From Sophora flavescens (Eukaryota; Streptophyta; Magnoliopsida; Fabales; Fabaceae): a DNA stretch of 64,000 nt. The number at the start of each line of letters is the position of its first letter. Within the stretch, counting starts at the first letter, position 1. The position numbers and the translations under genes were made by a program. The stretch is taken from NCBI GenBank assembly GCA_030762895.1, contig CM061063.1:49865196-49929195 (forward strand), given 5' to 3'. Positions 21,456-34,740 of this stretch are shown piece after piece. Below the pieces are notes generated by a model. It had not been told where the DNA came from. It made no database searches and saw only the letters and a program-made list of their open reading frames with translations.

Positions 21456-23021
21456 TGTAACGCCCTTTGTTACATTAGCAATCCCAAGGTAAAATCAATA
21501 AAAAATCCTTTAAAACATTTAATTAAAACATATATCTCATAAAGAAAAATTAAAAAATATTTAAAGTCTGAAAATACCTCATATTAAATAATATAGTAAT
21601 AAAATATCCATGTAATGAATATAAATATAAATAAAAACCAAAAGCCTCAAAACCGGGCTTCTAATTACAATATGAGAAAAATAATACGTAAACAAAAAAA
21701 AACGTCGTTAGTACCCTCAACCATACTACATTACCAACCAACTAGGTGATAAGAAGATGACTCATCAAGTCTCTGGGTCCTCAATAGCGATGTCCTCGGT
21801 CTCTGAAAACAATACTTATAATGAGATATAAAATCCCAGTGATCAACAATACAGTTTTATAAAATATTTTCGAAAACAGTATTGTTCTCAGCCGGCGCGG
21901 TAATCGAAAAAACTGTCCATGACACCCGCTAAATTTCCAAAATAATATATATAAAAGAAAATACTTTTAATATCGACAATAATCTCATCAACTCAATAGC
22001 ATATAACATAACAACAACTTATCTCAATACATCACATTCCATATACCAAATAAATTCTAGAAACAGCCCGAAGACCTCCTAATTAAATTGGTATCTTGCC
22101 GGCATGCCATAAATTCACACATCACATGACAATGGCATCCCATTGCCCACCTCTACTCACGAGGAGTGTTTTGATGTCACCCTCCTGTCGGGGACATTTC
22201 CATTTTGATACCTCTCATGTGCACATGGTGGTGTTTCTCCTTTTTTTGTCACCCCAACCTGTGGCGGTGTTACTTTCGATACTCCTTTTTAGGTAGTATT
22301 ACTCATTTTCGACATCCCAACCACATGGCGATGTTACTTTCGATACCCCATTAAGGCGGTATTTCTCTTCGATACCCCTATCATAGGTGGTATCGCGGCA
22401 AACATCATACAACTCATCATAAGGCATGAATTTCATGTCTCATACATGTAACAATTCATTTACCATAAATTAAATATTTAATCTTATCATGCATACCAAA
22501 TATACTCATATCATGTCTTCAAGTAATTTTATAACTACACTATGACAATCACGAGCATCAAGACATAACATATGGCATCAAGCATATCATTCAACTAGTA
22601 CAAACATCAATCATGTATTTCATGCCATCAATAACAAGAGTAAATACTCAATTTAACAGATTTTTGTTTTAATTGAAAACCCCCGATTTTAAAATGTAGA
22701 TTGGTGATATCAATCATATATTCAAACCAAATTCAAAAAAAAAACTATAAGGTAAACCCTTCCACACACATACAAACAATTATACCATGGAAAGTTTTCG
22801 CAAAAAGTACTGTTACTCACCTCTCGAAGGCCTCCAAAAACTCCCAAAATTTATATATGATAAAACCAACAGCTTCGTTAAAAATATTTCTTATCACTGC
22901 TGACGTTAATTGACCTGCCTGCTACTGTGCTTGTACTGCCCAAGATGGAAACGCGTAAACCTCTTCCTTTCTACGCTCGCTGTGTTGCGGCGTTACTAGC
23001 CCACATGCACAGTGACCGAAC

Positions 23022-23031
23022 TTATATATAT
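23022..23031 (-). promoter_or_regulatory. LTR TATA box (C/D family)
   Basis: TATATATAAG on the minus strand, kept in LTR 2 (about 40390-40399) and LTR 3 (about 46945-46954) with the same context before GTTCGGTCACTGTG. Conservation in all three LTRs supports a core promoter. Confidence 0.5.
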
Positions 23032-23142
23032 GCATAACATTAGGCAAGTCAACTGACGCATAGAATTTTTAGGTTTTATAATTCTTTTTTTTTTGTTAAA
23101 ATTAGGAATTGCCTTGGGCTTAACGCCCTTGTTTTATAATTC

Positions 23143-23145
<3 letters not shown>

Positions 23146-23203
<58 letters not shown>
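23146..23203. repeat. (TA)n microsatellite, LTR 1 allele
   Basis: About 28 TA units. The same site has about 15 units in LTR 2 (40517-40547) and about 10 in LTR 3 (47074-47093). Confidence 0.95.
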
Positions 23204-23208
<5 letters not shown>

Positions 23209-23481
23209 GCATTCTTTATAATAGTTAATACATTTCAATAAATCCTTATACTATCACTTATTTACACTAAATCTCTTATTTATATTTTATTTGCACTATA
23301 CTTTTTAATAACTTAATATTATTATCATTATTTTGTTTATTTTTTTTCAAATTAATTATGTTAGAATTTTAGGATGTTACATTTTCTCCCCTCCTTAAAG
23401 AATTTCGTCCCTGAAATGCATCTCATACACACGCACCTATTGTAACATATGTCATATTCAAAACTAAAAGGTTACCATACC

Positions 23482-24468
23482 TTAGATAATAAAATCTGGG
23501 TATTGATGAACGATGTCTTCCTCCATCTCCCAAGTGGCTTCCTCAGGAGTCAATCTTTCCCATAACACTTTTACCAATGAAATCGTCTTGTTCCTCAGAG
23601 TCTTAATGCTTTTGTCCATGATTTGAGTAGGCTTTGGCTTATAGATCAAATTATCCTTCAATTGTACAGACTCAGGAGCTATCACATGAGATTCATCAGA
23701 CACATATTTTCTGAGTTGCGACACATGGAAAACATCATGAAGGTTTGCCAACTGTGGCAGAAGAGCCGGTTGATAAGCAACAGGCCCGACTCTTTTAAGG
23801 ATTTGGAAAGGTCCCATGAAACGAGGATTTAGCTTGCGGACTTTCATCGACCTCCCTACCCCCGTCTTAGGAGTGACTCTCAAAAATACATGCTCACTTT
23901 CCTGGAATTCTAGAGGCATTCTCCTTTTGTCAGCATAGCTCTTTTGTCTACTTTGCGCCGTGTGCATCCTCTCCCTAATCAATTTGATTCTCTCGGAGGT
24001 TTCCTGGACCAATTCAGGTCCTATCAAGGTTTTCTCACCTACCTCACACCCACATAAAGGGGACCTACACTTCCTCCCATATAGGGCCTCATAGGGTGTC
24101 ATGCCTATACTAGCATGATAACTATTGTTATACGCAAACTCAATGAGAGGTAGGAACCTATCCCAACTCCCTCCTTCATCCAAGACACACGCTCTACGCA
24201 TGTCCTCAAGGGTCTGAATGGTCTGCTCTGACTGACCATCCGTTTGGGGATGATAGGCCGTGCTAAAGTTCAACTTAGTCCTAAAGGCTTGCTGAAAAGC
24301 TCTCCAAAATCTAAAGGTAAACCTCGGGTCTCTATCCGACACTATGGATGTGGGTATCCCATGAAGCTTGACTATTTCCTTGATATAGAGGTATGCCAAC
24401 TTGTCTAAGCTATAGGTTGCCTTAATTGGCAAGAAGTGGGCGGACTTGGTCAACCTATCCACCATCAC
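23482..24468 (-). pseudogene. pol: Element C integrase core to chromodomain
   Basis: 328 residues, open. Integrase core with SDRDPRFTFRFWRAF and QSEQTIQTLEDM (second and third acidic residues), the GPFQILKRVGPVAY and FHVSQLRKY boxes, and a chromodomain tail ending WEMEEDIVHQYPDFII just before the polypurine tract. It is separated from the upstream part by a TAG at 24469-24471 in the same phase. Confidence 0.85.
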
Positions 24469-25053
24469 CTAAATAGCGTCTAAGCCCAAACACGTCTTAG
24501 GTAACCCCATCACAAAGTCCATAGAAATTCTCTCCCACTTCCATTCTGGAATCTCCAAGGACTGCAACAACCCTGAAGGCTTCTGATGTTCTATCTTAAC
24601 CTTTTGGCACACTAAACACCTAGTTACGAAGCAAGCCACATCCTTTTTCATTCCTGGCCACCAATACATCCTCTTAAGGTCTTGGTACATCTTAGTTATT
24701 CCAGGATGTATGGTAAACTTTCCCTTATGAACTTCCTCTAATATATTCTCTCTAAGGCTCCCCTCCTTAGGAACAACGATCCTATTCTTAAACTTCACTA
24801 GACCATCAACAGACAACTCATAACCCCATTGTTCCAACCGAGACTGCAACTCTTGGTCAAAAATTTGTTCCCGCCTAACCTCATCTCTAAGGTCACTATT
24901 AATTTCCAACTTATTCAGCTTCAAACTTAAGGCATTTAAGGACACGTCCAACACCTCCAGATTCATGTCCCTAAACTCTTCCATGAGGTTCAGCTCTTGC
25001 ACCATCAAGCTTGACAAGTGTAGGGACTTCCTACTCAAAGCATCTGCCACCAC
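24469..25053 (-). pseudogene. pol: Element C integrase zinc-binding domain and linker
   Basis: 194 residues: RNase H end (VADALSRKSLH), linker, HHCC domain (HKGKFTIHPGITKMY...WWPGMKKD...CLVCQK) and SMDFVMGLPKT with the first integrase aspartate. A TGA near 25060 precedes it and a TAG ends it, both in phase with the neighbours. Confidence 0.85.
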
Positions 25054-25062
25054 ATTGGCTTT

Positions 25063-25899
25063 TCACGGATGGTACTTCAGCTCGAAGTCATAGTCCTTAA
25101 GGAACTCCATCCACCTTCGTTGTCCCATGTTAAACTCCTTCTGGTCGAACATATATTTAAGGCTTTTATGGTCACTAAAAACTTCCAACGTTGCCCCATA
25201 AAGGTAATGCCTCCAAATATTAAGGGCAAAAACCACATCTGCTAGTTCTAGGTCATGGGTAGGGTAATTCCCCTCATGTGGCCTAAGCTGCCTAGAGGCA
25301 TATGCTACCACCTTGCCCTCCTGCATTAAGACACATCCCAAGCCATTCTTGGATGCTTCGCAGTATACCACAAAACTCACTAAGGGATCCGGTATAGTTA
25401 AGACTGGTGATGACACCAATCTCCTCTTAAGCTCTTGGAACCCGTCCTCACACTCCTGGTCCCACACAAAAGGTTTCCCTTTCCTAGTCAACTGGGTCAA
25501 AGGTAAGGCTAGTCTAGAGAACCCCTCTATAAACTTCCTATAGTAGCCAGCTAAGCCTAAGAAACTTCTCACTTCGGTTACTGTCTTAGGTTGTCCCCAT
25601 CCCAACACCGCATCAACTTTAGAGGAATCAACCGCTACACCATCCTCTGAGATGGTGTGTCCTAAAAGCTTTACCTCGTCTAGCCAAAACTCACACTTCT
25701 CCGGTTTAGCATAAAGACGCTCGTCCCTCAAGATATGCAACACCAACCTTAAGTGTTCTCCATATTCTTTTGGCGTCCTAGAGTATATTAAAATATCATC
25801 TATGAACACCACCACAAACCTGTCCAAAAAGGTCCTAAAGATCCGATTCATGTAGTCCATGAAAACGGCTGGGGCGCTGGTCACACCAAAGGGCATCAC
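25063..25899 (-). pseudogene. pol: Element C RT palm/thumb and RNase H
   Basis: 278 residues. Starts in MPFGVTSAPAVFMDYMNR and has VVVFIDDILIYSRT with the catalytic aspartates, LGLAGYYRKFIEGFSR, and RNase H (VVYCEASKNGLGCVLMQ, FSDHKSLKYMF). Ends at a TGA after KYHP. The junction to 25983 contains a stop and a small indel. Confidence 0.85.
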
Positions 25900-25982
25900 T
25901 ACGTACTCATAGTACCATACCTTGTTCTGAAGACTGTCTTAGGGATGTCCTCGCCTCTAACTCTAATTTGATGGTATCCCAA

Positions 25983-26561
25983 TCATAGATCTATTTTGGA
26001 AAACACTGACGCTCCCCTTAACTGATCTAAGAGGTCATCTATCCTAGGCAAGGGGTATTTGTTCTTGATGGTTACCTTATTCAGTTGCCTATAATCAACA
26101 CACAACCTCATACCCCCATCCTTTTTCTTCACTAGAAGCACTGGTGCTCCCCAAGGTGACACACTAGGCCTAATAAACCCTTTTTGTAACATATCCTCTA
26201 TCTGTTTCTTGAGCTCGCTCAACTCTAGAGGTGCCATCTTATAGGGTGCTACTGATACAGGTCCACTCCCGGGTACTAGATCTATGGTGAACTCAATCTC
26301 TCTATCTGGAGGTAAATTAGAGACAACCTTAGGAAACACATCTGGGAACTCACACATAATAGGCAACGCCGCTATATCACTTTCAGCCTCTATCTTAGCA
26401 GAAAAGAGAAGTATATATCCCTGAGCTCCCTCAACTAAGCACTTACGACATGAGGCAACACAGATAAGATGTTCTGTCCCAGGAGAGTAAATAGACATGG
26501 ACTGTGGAATGAAAGAAATAGTTCGGCTAGCACAATCAATAATAGCATTATTACGGGACAA
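25983..26561 (-). pseudogene. pol: Element C protease end and RT fingers
   Basis: 192 residues with DCASRTISFIPQ, FPDVFPKVVSNLPPDREIEF, SPWGAPVLLVKKKDGGMRL and CVDYRQLNKVTIKNKYPLP, ending FSKIDL at a TGA. The same TGA sits at the same codon in element D (about 43335). A stop also precedes it at the conserved GMDWLS box. Confidence 0.85.
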
Positions 26562-26626
26562 TCAGTCCATGCCTAAAATAACATCCAGACCAGACATAGG
26601 TAAACATATCAGATCAACAATATAAG

Positions 26627-27509
26627 TCAGGTGCTGACACAATAAAGGACATTGCAGTGCATGTAAGAAGTGATCAATCTATCCTTAGCAGGAGTAGAAA
26701 CACACAAATCATATGACAGTTTAGTAACAGGTAACTCTAAGAATTGAGCACATTTAAATGAAATGAATGATTGTGTTTCTCCCGAATCGAACAATATGAT
26801 AACATCATGACCTTTAATAAAGCCCTTACCTTGGATCAAACCGTCGGACTCCTTCACCTCCTTTCCTTGGATGGTAAAGACCCTTCCGTGGTTCAATGAT
26901 CTGGTTTGAAATTGTCCTCCTGACTTGCACATCCTAGCAAAGTGTCCCATCTTCCCGCATTTGTGGTAAGCGGTTTGTGCCGCGGGGCACACACGATCTC
27001 CATGCTGCCACCCATACTTGTAACATGCAGTCCCCCTTTCACCCTGAGCACCTTGAACCTGCTTACCCTTCGTGATTGTAGGCACAGGTAGTAGGCTATT
27101 CTGGAAATTACCCCCTTTCCCATGGAACCTCTTGCCGTCACTGAAGCTCCTCTCCTTCGACCTCTCAGCCAGCACAACTTGCATATTCTGCTCCGCCACC
27201 CTACACTTGTTCACTAAAGTGGGGTAGTCTCGAATCTCTAGGAGCCCAATAAGGCTCTGCATCTCTGGCTTCAAACCCTGCTCGAACTTAATTGCTTTCC
27301 ATGGACCATCAGGATTATCCCTCACCTGTGTAGAGAACGTTGCAAGCCTCTCAAACTTAGCCACATATTCCACTACCGTCATACTCCCCTGACGAAGATG
27401 TAGAAACTCCATCTCTTTCTGTATCCGGACACTGTGCGGAAAGTACTTCTCCAGAAATACCGCCTTGAATTTGTCCCACGTGATAGGGGCGCCCGAAGCA
27501 AGCAACCCG
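26627..27509 (-). pseudogene. gag: Element C gag and protease start, 5' end cut by F
   Basis: Retrotrans_gag (ITWDKFKAVFLEKYFPHSV, FLHLRQGSMTVVEYVAKFERL), a knuckle with its second cysteine replaced (CYKYGWQHGDRVCP), a good knuckle CGKMGHFARMC, and the protease site LFDSGETQSFIS, in which the usual alanine is glutamate. The first codons are created by the LTR end of F at 27510; the real start lies at 38543-38800. Confidence 0.8.
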
Positions 27510-30500
27510 TGTAACACCCCCCTTGGGCATTACTTACGTATAACACATGCGGAATTTAAAATAAAAGATAATTTGTTGGTGCTTTCGGAAAATAATTTAT
27601 ATAAGTACATAAGTGTCTAAAATTGGGTATAAAAATTTGTCACGACTCCACACCTAAGCCTTGATCGGCACACAGACTTACTATCATATCCTGACAAGCC
27701 TATTTAATTTAAAGAACATACTTGAATAAAAGCTAGTATTTTTACTAAAATTTCGACAGAGTTTCCTCTGTAATTCGGACATCCCAGGTAAAAGAACACC
27801 TGCTAAAATAATTACATTTTCATTCCAGAATTTTAGTTACACCAAATACAACTAGGCAGTAATATACTAAAAATAGTTATATCAATTAGCTATACATGAC
27901 CAAAAGGAAAAGTTTAAGTTTTCATTCAAAAGAGACGCTCTCCGAGCCATAAACATTCCATTTTAAAATAAAGGCTCTCTGACCCACACTCATACATACT
28001 ATCAAAAATAATCTAAGTCTCAAACCCTAAGCAGGTCAATCTAAAAGTTATTCTTGAGGAAAACTCACGTGGTCACTCCACGATCAAGTACTTCATCAAA
28101 CAACCAGATCTAAGTCTCTGAGTGACTTAGGGAGACTCCTCTGCACCATCTGTACTAAAGTACCCAGGGTACAATAGCGAACCAGAAGAAAACCTGATAT
28201 ATCTGTAAGGGTGAGACGCCAATATATGGATTTAACACAATAACTAAATGCACGACACAAAAGAAGGCACATGCACATTTACATGTTTATAACAACATAA
28301 GCATCCATATTATAGCATACAGTTCATCAATGGGTTCCACACCCCAAACATCAACGTTGGAAAACTATGCATGAACACTTCATATTCGTCATCTAATTTC
28401 GCCCTAATCTCATGAGATATCCCAACACGTGGTGAGTTGATCAGGCTCAATTGCCACACTAGGCAAACAGGCACACAGCCACAGGCACACAACCAAAACC
28501 CATCGCACACTGTCCACACCCAGGGCATCAGTGATAACAATGTAGATAGGGTCTCATTGTCCAACCCGGGCACAATGAGGAAAATCATAGTATGAAATAC
28601 CTGACGTTGCAAGGTAATCCCACATAGAACCGTGGGCACGTTTGCCAAATGCATGCAAAATACTTTTTCTCATACTCTTTTCTTTGTGATCAATCTTTCT
28701 TTGCCGAAGCTCAAAATGGCTTATGACTCACATAGTTTAACATCTTTAAAACTCTTATTACAACACAGGACCTCACAGTCCGAGTGCTCAATCACGACAC
28801 CTCTCGACCGATGCACCGGTCATAGGTTCGTGGTAATAAAAAAAACATCTTAAATGTTTAAATACGGTATACACCACGTATACAGTACAGGACCCCAAAG
28901 TCCAAAGGACCCCAAGTCCATAACAACAAAGAACCTTAGTACCCCGACGTCTCGGTTACTAAGTTCCACACCACTTCCAACACGGTTGAATTAATTTTGC
29001 TTTCGAAAAACCTTTTCAAATGGGAAATTCTTCAATAAAATCTTTAAATAATAAAACTTAGTTTTCACAAAGGTGAGTCACTTGAGATTTAAACTTACTT
29101 AAAATACGAATTGTCGTTTCAAGATACTTGCCGTCTACACTTTACCAAATTTGCCGTCAATTATCACTTTTAAAGCTTTTTAAGCCAAAACTTAGCTTTT
29201 TCCACTTAAACAATTTTCTAAAATCATAATTAACTTATTTTCAACAATTAATTTAATAAAATAACATTTTATAATATTACGGAATTTCTTACGTAAAAAT
29301 TAGCATTGCAAAAATATTTTCACGGCTTCGCTCTCATTGTGACTCAGAATTCACTCTTACAGTAATAAATCATTAAAATAATAATATTTCTCAAAACTCA
29401 TCATTTTTCCAAAATAATATTTTCCACCACTATTATATTCCAACATTTCCCATAAAACATTGAATATAATCTTTTCACAACTTATTAAAGCTTTTATCTG
29501 ATTAATCGGTCGTGCACTGACCACTGTCAGGCCTCTCAAACAACATTCAACAACATCATCAGAATTATATCACCATGCAGATCATGCATCATAGCAATAT
29601 AATATATAATATTGCAGATAATTAAATGAATTAAAAGCATATCAATCACCGATACACAGATAAACAACACAACGTAAACAACATAAACAAATAACCACAA
29701 CCACATATAAATCATATGAACCACACTAAAAGCAAATAGTTATCGAGAAAATCCCTCAGGTAAGCTCCCCTTACCTTTGAAGACAAGTAAAGGATCCTCG
29801 TCTTAATGCTCACGTTAGCTCATATCTACTCCATCAAGCAAGCAGAGCCGTGTCAAACGTCTCAAAGAGGGAATCCAACAATGTGCAACAACCAGAAATC
29901 AATTACACATGATCAAACACATATTCTAATTTGATCTAAACACTTAATCTTATTACCAAACAAGATCATTTTCAAAGAAAATCATGTTTGGAGCTTACGC
30001 TTCACAATAGACTTTGAGTAAACTTTGTTTTGATTAAAGGATCGTGAAAATGAACTTAGGAATCATCAATTAAGAGTCCTAATTGCACTAAATCATAATT
30101 AATTTCACAAAAACAGAACCAAATTCAAATAAAATCAAATTGGGGTTTAGGGTTCCTAAATACAATTGGGGAAAACTCATTTAACTAAAGAATAATGAAA
30201 TTGGTTTAGGGAAACACCAATTCACAGTCCCAATTTCATAAAACAAGGTTTAATTTCAAGATTAAAATCTGAAATCAAAGGGTTAGGGTTTCAAAATCAA
30301 TTTGGGATTTCTTGAAATACAACAAGGTAAGGTGAGGAATCACTCACCCACAAGTAAGGGAGAAGAGATAGTGGCGGTCTGACTGTCCGACGCGGCGGCA
30401 GTGGCAACGGAGGACGGCGATGCGCTTCTGGACAGCACCAAGATTTAAATGAAAACAATAATCAAGCTTTAGGGGAGGAGGAAAGGAGGTGTAACAACCC

Positions 30501-31356
30501 ATAGAGGTTGAAAACCACCAATAATGGAGGCAACCGGAGCTTACCGCAGTGGAGATGACGTTTCACGACGGCGGAGGGCAAAGCAGCGGCCAGGTGCGCG
30601 CAGGAGAAGGGTTGGGTCGCATAGCCATCTTCTCCGTGTTGAGCAGTGGCTGAACGACGTCCCTAGGAGGCGCGGCGCGCGGCCGGACGGTGGCTGCGGT
30701 GGAGGGACGACGCCGACTGGAAGTGAAGGAAGAGGGTGAAGTTGGAGAGAGGAAGAAGAAGAAGAGAGAAAGAAAGGGAAAGAAGAAGAAAATAAAGAAA
30801 GAAAAGAGGGGGGGTGGGTTTTTACGGGTCTGATAGTAGAAGTAGGAGAGAGAAATTCATGTTTTTAACTTAATATTTAGTAATAGGTACAAAAATGAGT
30901 GATAAAAGTTAAGCCTAAAATAAACATGTTTTTACTTTTAGGAATCTAAAAATAAAGATTGATAAATATATGATTTCGAAATTCAAATTAGAGTAAAGAT
31001 TAATAGTTGAACTGATCAACTAAGAAAATACTCGGTCCAAAATTTAATCTCCGATTAATGTCAAACCAGTTTATTTTCAACTCTAAAATTAAATAGAATG
31101 AAAATATGAAAATATGAAAATGTTTTTCTCTTAATCATATTATTTAAAACATTTTTCTCGTATCGGTAATAATAGTGACAATAACGTAAATTATTGTCTA
31201 GTATGCGTGCATTCGCTGAAATAAGTCAGTGCTAACGCACCCAATAAAATAATTTGAAGAGGGTAATTTAATTACTCAAACTAAACCACATAACAAAATA
31301 AACATAAACATCCAAATAAAATAATTAATCATATGTGTAAAAACTAGGGTGTTACA
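27510..31356 (-). mobile_element. Element F 3' LTR
   Basis: 3847 bases, minus-strand TGTAACACCCTAG...GGGGGGTGTTACA. Contains the purine-rich (on plus) tract 30720-30810 and a GC-rich leader-like block 30360-30720. It differs from the 5' LTR by scattered substitutions and a few indels, e.g. about 15 extra bases near 28710 and about 30 near 30110. Open frames on either strand (28096-28278, 28310-28654, 29357-29539, 30524-30739) recur in the 5' LTR and have no protein features. Confidence 0.9.
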
Positions 31357-34300
31357 TTACTACCCCTCTTTAAAAAAATCGTCCTCGAAATTTCGTAGCT
31401 CGAAACTAAATAGGTTTTTGTAATCACACTTTGACCCTAAAATCTTACTTTGTATTCTCGTCACTTCATTCCTTTCATCTATAACTCTATAACAGGATCG
31501 ACTCTTATGTCATTATATTTATCCTTTAACTACATCTGAGCCTGAGTTGCACATGATAAACTTCACGCCAAGAACCTAAGAAATTCAATCTTCTTATTGA
31601 AATTGAATCTTACCACATCCAACATAGTCCGTTCTCTTCTTAATTCCTCTCGAATCTTTGCCTACTTCGATTTCATATCCTTCACTTGCCTCTCATTTTC
31701 AATTAAGTTCTCAAGTCCCGTTAGTATCCCTGGTTTAAGAAATTTCCCATGCACATCTACCCTATTGCCCAAGGAAAATACACAACTCCTAACAATTCCT
31801 CCATCTAAAGACAGGGCTCTATCGCTTATGCAAGGAAGTGCGTGTATCAAATCTGCCCTTATTCTTATATATTCGCAGCCGAGAAAAGAGATTATAAAAC
31901 AGAGTTTCTCTGAGGCCATTACCCCTAGGAGTTGCACCAAAACAAAGCCAAGAAATCCAGGTGGACGCTCCCCAATGGCAAATCTTGGATCTAAAATGTC
32001 CAGTTTCCACCGTGGATCATCAACCATATATTTACCAGAATAAGACCTCAAAGATTAGAAACATTTTGCCATAGCTTCTCACACTTGAAAGACATAATCA
32101 AAACTTAATCACTTCTTGCCTCAAAATTTGTCCTCTAGCAAAACTTCTTCAACACCTTATCTTCACGACGGACATCAAGTCCAACACTAACTTTACCCCA
32201 TCATACATCAACTTTCAACTCAAAGTATACAATTGTAGTCTTAGCTTCCTTTGAACATATTCCATCACTCCAAATTTCATCACGGTTAGACCTTTCAAAC
32301 TCTAAAACTGAGCTCTCAAACTCCTCTAACAACTTAGTTTCTCAAGAACTCCTCTTTACTATTTCCATTCAGCTTAAGGAAAACTACCATAGATATTTTT
32401 CTGTTAATCCTCGGACTCACGAAGTCAACATTAACCATAAACGTTGATCACTACTCTAAATTCCTTTAATGATATATCTGCCTCGATCATGATAAGGTCC
32501 ATTGTAATCATCTCACTCAATGATGTTGAACTTAAGGGTTCTCATAGTACCATTCACATCTATACCTTAACGAAGCTCCTATCAACTCTGGTTCGTCCTA
32601 CCATAGAGATGACAAAAATTAAGTACCACACTATCTCCCAACTAACCGGCTAAGGATAGGCCATCTCATTACTTATCCATCTCGCTGAGGATGATTAGTT
32701 GGACTTAGCCTAAACTTAGTCCTCAACACTTAAAGCAAACTTAACCGACACATGTTGATAAACTTTCGTTTTTCATCTGAAACAACACTTGAAGATACTT
32801 CATGAAGTCTGAACAATCCTCTGATACATTATTCGGTTCACTAACACTACATAGTGGATCTTAACTCGTAAGAAGGGTGTAGACTTCACCACTCAATCCA
32901 CGCTTACTTGAATTCAAACAAGACTCGTGTATGTCTTCAGCAAACTCATAACAAGGATTTAAGGAATGCCAATATCTTAACAAGGAAGGTCTCAATTGTT
33001 AAACTATCAATTTTTCACTGTACTCGACAAACTCTGACATCTTGATGTGAAGATATCCAACTCATGACTGATGAGATAGGTCACACATCGACGACATTTG
33101 GAGAATACGTAGAACTAAGATGATCAACGACGACAGGAACGTTCGAACCGCAATAAGACATGACCTTGGTGATCATAAAAGAATTTCTCAAGAAAAGAAA
33201 TTTTTCTTGATTTCACTTTCACATAAGCATAGAAAAGAATTTCATTAATTTGAAGGATACCGGAACATCCAGTATGGAAAAAGATCATTCCATCAGGTTC
33301 GTGGGTGTAAAAATGCATGATCAATACACATTTACAAACATGAATCTAATAAAGTTCATTCTTCCACAAGAATCTTCCAGCGGATTTAAGGAATAAAAAG
33401 GTGAATAATTTCTAATCCAAAGAGGATTAATTCTTATTCTTAGTACAGAGAATTTACAAAATAATGACTTTCACCTCTACCAAAAATAGAAGCAACGAAA
33501 CTAAGTTTCACCAAGAAACTTCTGCTATCACGAAATTATCTGGGTTGTAACTCAAGAAATAGTCATAACCACTTCTCTCAACAAAATTTTAAGGTATCCC
33601 GACCAATGGATTCCGTTAAATCAATTCACTCAAATGTCTAATACATCGAGGATTATTTAGAAGTGTAAGTACGACTTCTCACAAACAAAGAAATGAATAA
33701 CTGGAAATTTATGAATTAGCATAACTAATTCATGAGTCCTGACAGATTTCAAATTAAAATCAGAAAATTTGTCTGACCCACACAAACTTCACTGTTGTGA
33801 TTATATAATACAATCATAGGATTTGAGAAATAAATGTCAACTGACAAGTACAAGAGAATCAAAGGGTACAGTGAAGAGTTCCTTAATCACGAGACACTCA
33901 CCCAAGATCGAAAATCCACTCGATTCGTCTTGGTTCCCACCAACATACATGTCTTTCTAGCCAAGCTTAGTATGACCACCTTGAATTGGGTACAATCCCG
34001 GACAACTTAATCAATCGATCAAACATACAAACGGTTGATCTTTCTTCATAAACTGAGTTGACGACACACAATCTTAGATAGGTCATCACTCCAATCTGGT
34101 AATAACTCGTCTTCAAGTCGATCTTTGAGTAGTCGACAACTCATCGAAATAGATTTACCAAATCAACTACGCAAGTCAGAGAATACTTGTTAAAAATTCG
34201 TTCTTTTACTTAGTTGTCAGAAATCCAGACGGTGACACGAGCCTTCACACAACATTGGTGCTTCACAAGGTAAACACTCGGTCTAACAAATGGTTTAGGC

Positions 34301-34740
34301 CAACGATCTCCCAGTTGAATCGAGTCGTCCAACCCGTTTTAGTTTTGTAGGCAACTCCCTACACAAAGCGACAGAGATCTAACCGAATCCAGAAACTAGA
34401 TCAATCTAAAATCAATGTCCTTTGCTAACCAAACACCTAGAATATTTCCAGGGAACACTCCCGGAAAAACCCTTTACACAAGTACCTTGTTTCGAATGTC
34501 TGACACGATTTGCAAGGATAATTGAATGTCATATTCGAACCCAAGTGACATTCAAGATCTAAGGTCTCCCAGGACATAAAGCCCTTGGAAAACCATCAAG
34601 AAAACATATACTTGTGCGTCCACACACATTGCTTCAACAAGAAACAATTCAAACAAGAGCAAACCAGAGATCACACAACAAAAACTAACAGACATATTCC
34701 CCAAAGATCCCGAAAGACTCGACCAGCTCTAATACCACCT
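31357..34740 (-). mobile_element. Element F interior: degenerate pol, no intact ORF
   Basis: Collinear with the G interior (52909-56022). Next to the PBS both read AGCTGGTCGAGTCTTTCG. A short match to the RT fingers is readable on the minus strand near 34441-34480 (FPGVFPGNI), where coding relatives have the VFPE-type motif. Everything else is too decayed to assign. The 148-codon frame at 31597-32043 and the antisense one at 31662-32051 have no recognised features. Confidence 0.7.
34726..34737 (-). other. Primer-binding site of F (initiator tRNA-Met type)
   Basis: TGGTATTAGAGC starts three bases after the LTR end at 34741; one change from the common plant PBS TGGTATCAGAGC. Confidence 0.8.

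Larger units (their letters stand above)
21456..23381 (-). mobile_element. LTR 1 of the C/D array (3' LTR of C)
   Basis: 1926 bases. It contains a (TA)n tract at 23146-23203, imperfect repeats of TTCGATACC / GGTGGTAT words (about 22130-22400) and, on the minus strand, TATATATAAG at 23022-23031 before GTTCGGTCACTG. It is followed (minus upstream) by the polypurine tract CTTTAAGGAGGGGAGAAAA at 23382-23400. Open frames at 22096-22296 and 22701-22913 are unsupported. Confidence 0.9.

Noticed and set aside
28310..28654. 114-codon minus frame repeated at 35540-35893
   Set aside because: Present only because the two LTRs are duplicates; no protein features, and the aligned stretch in LTR A is not open.
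30524..30739. 71-codon Arg/Gly-rich frame, repeated at 37706-37921
   Set aside because: Antisense to the LTR's own direction and caused by GC-rich composition; its second copy is simply the other LTR.
31597..32051. 148-codon plus frame and 129-codon minus frame in the F interior
   Set aside because: They overlap on opposite strands, show no domain or motif, and lie in sequence collinear with a decayed pol in G.
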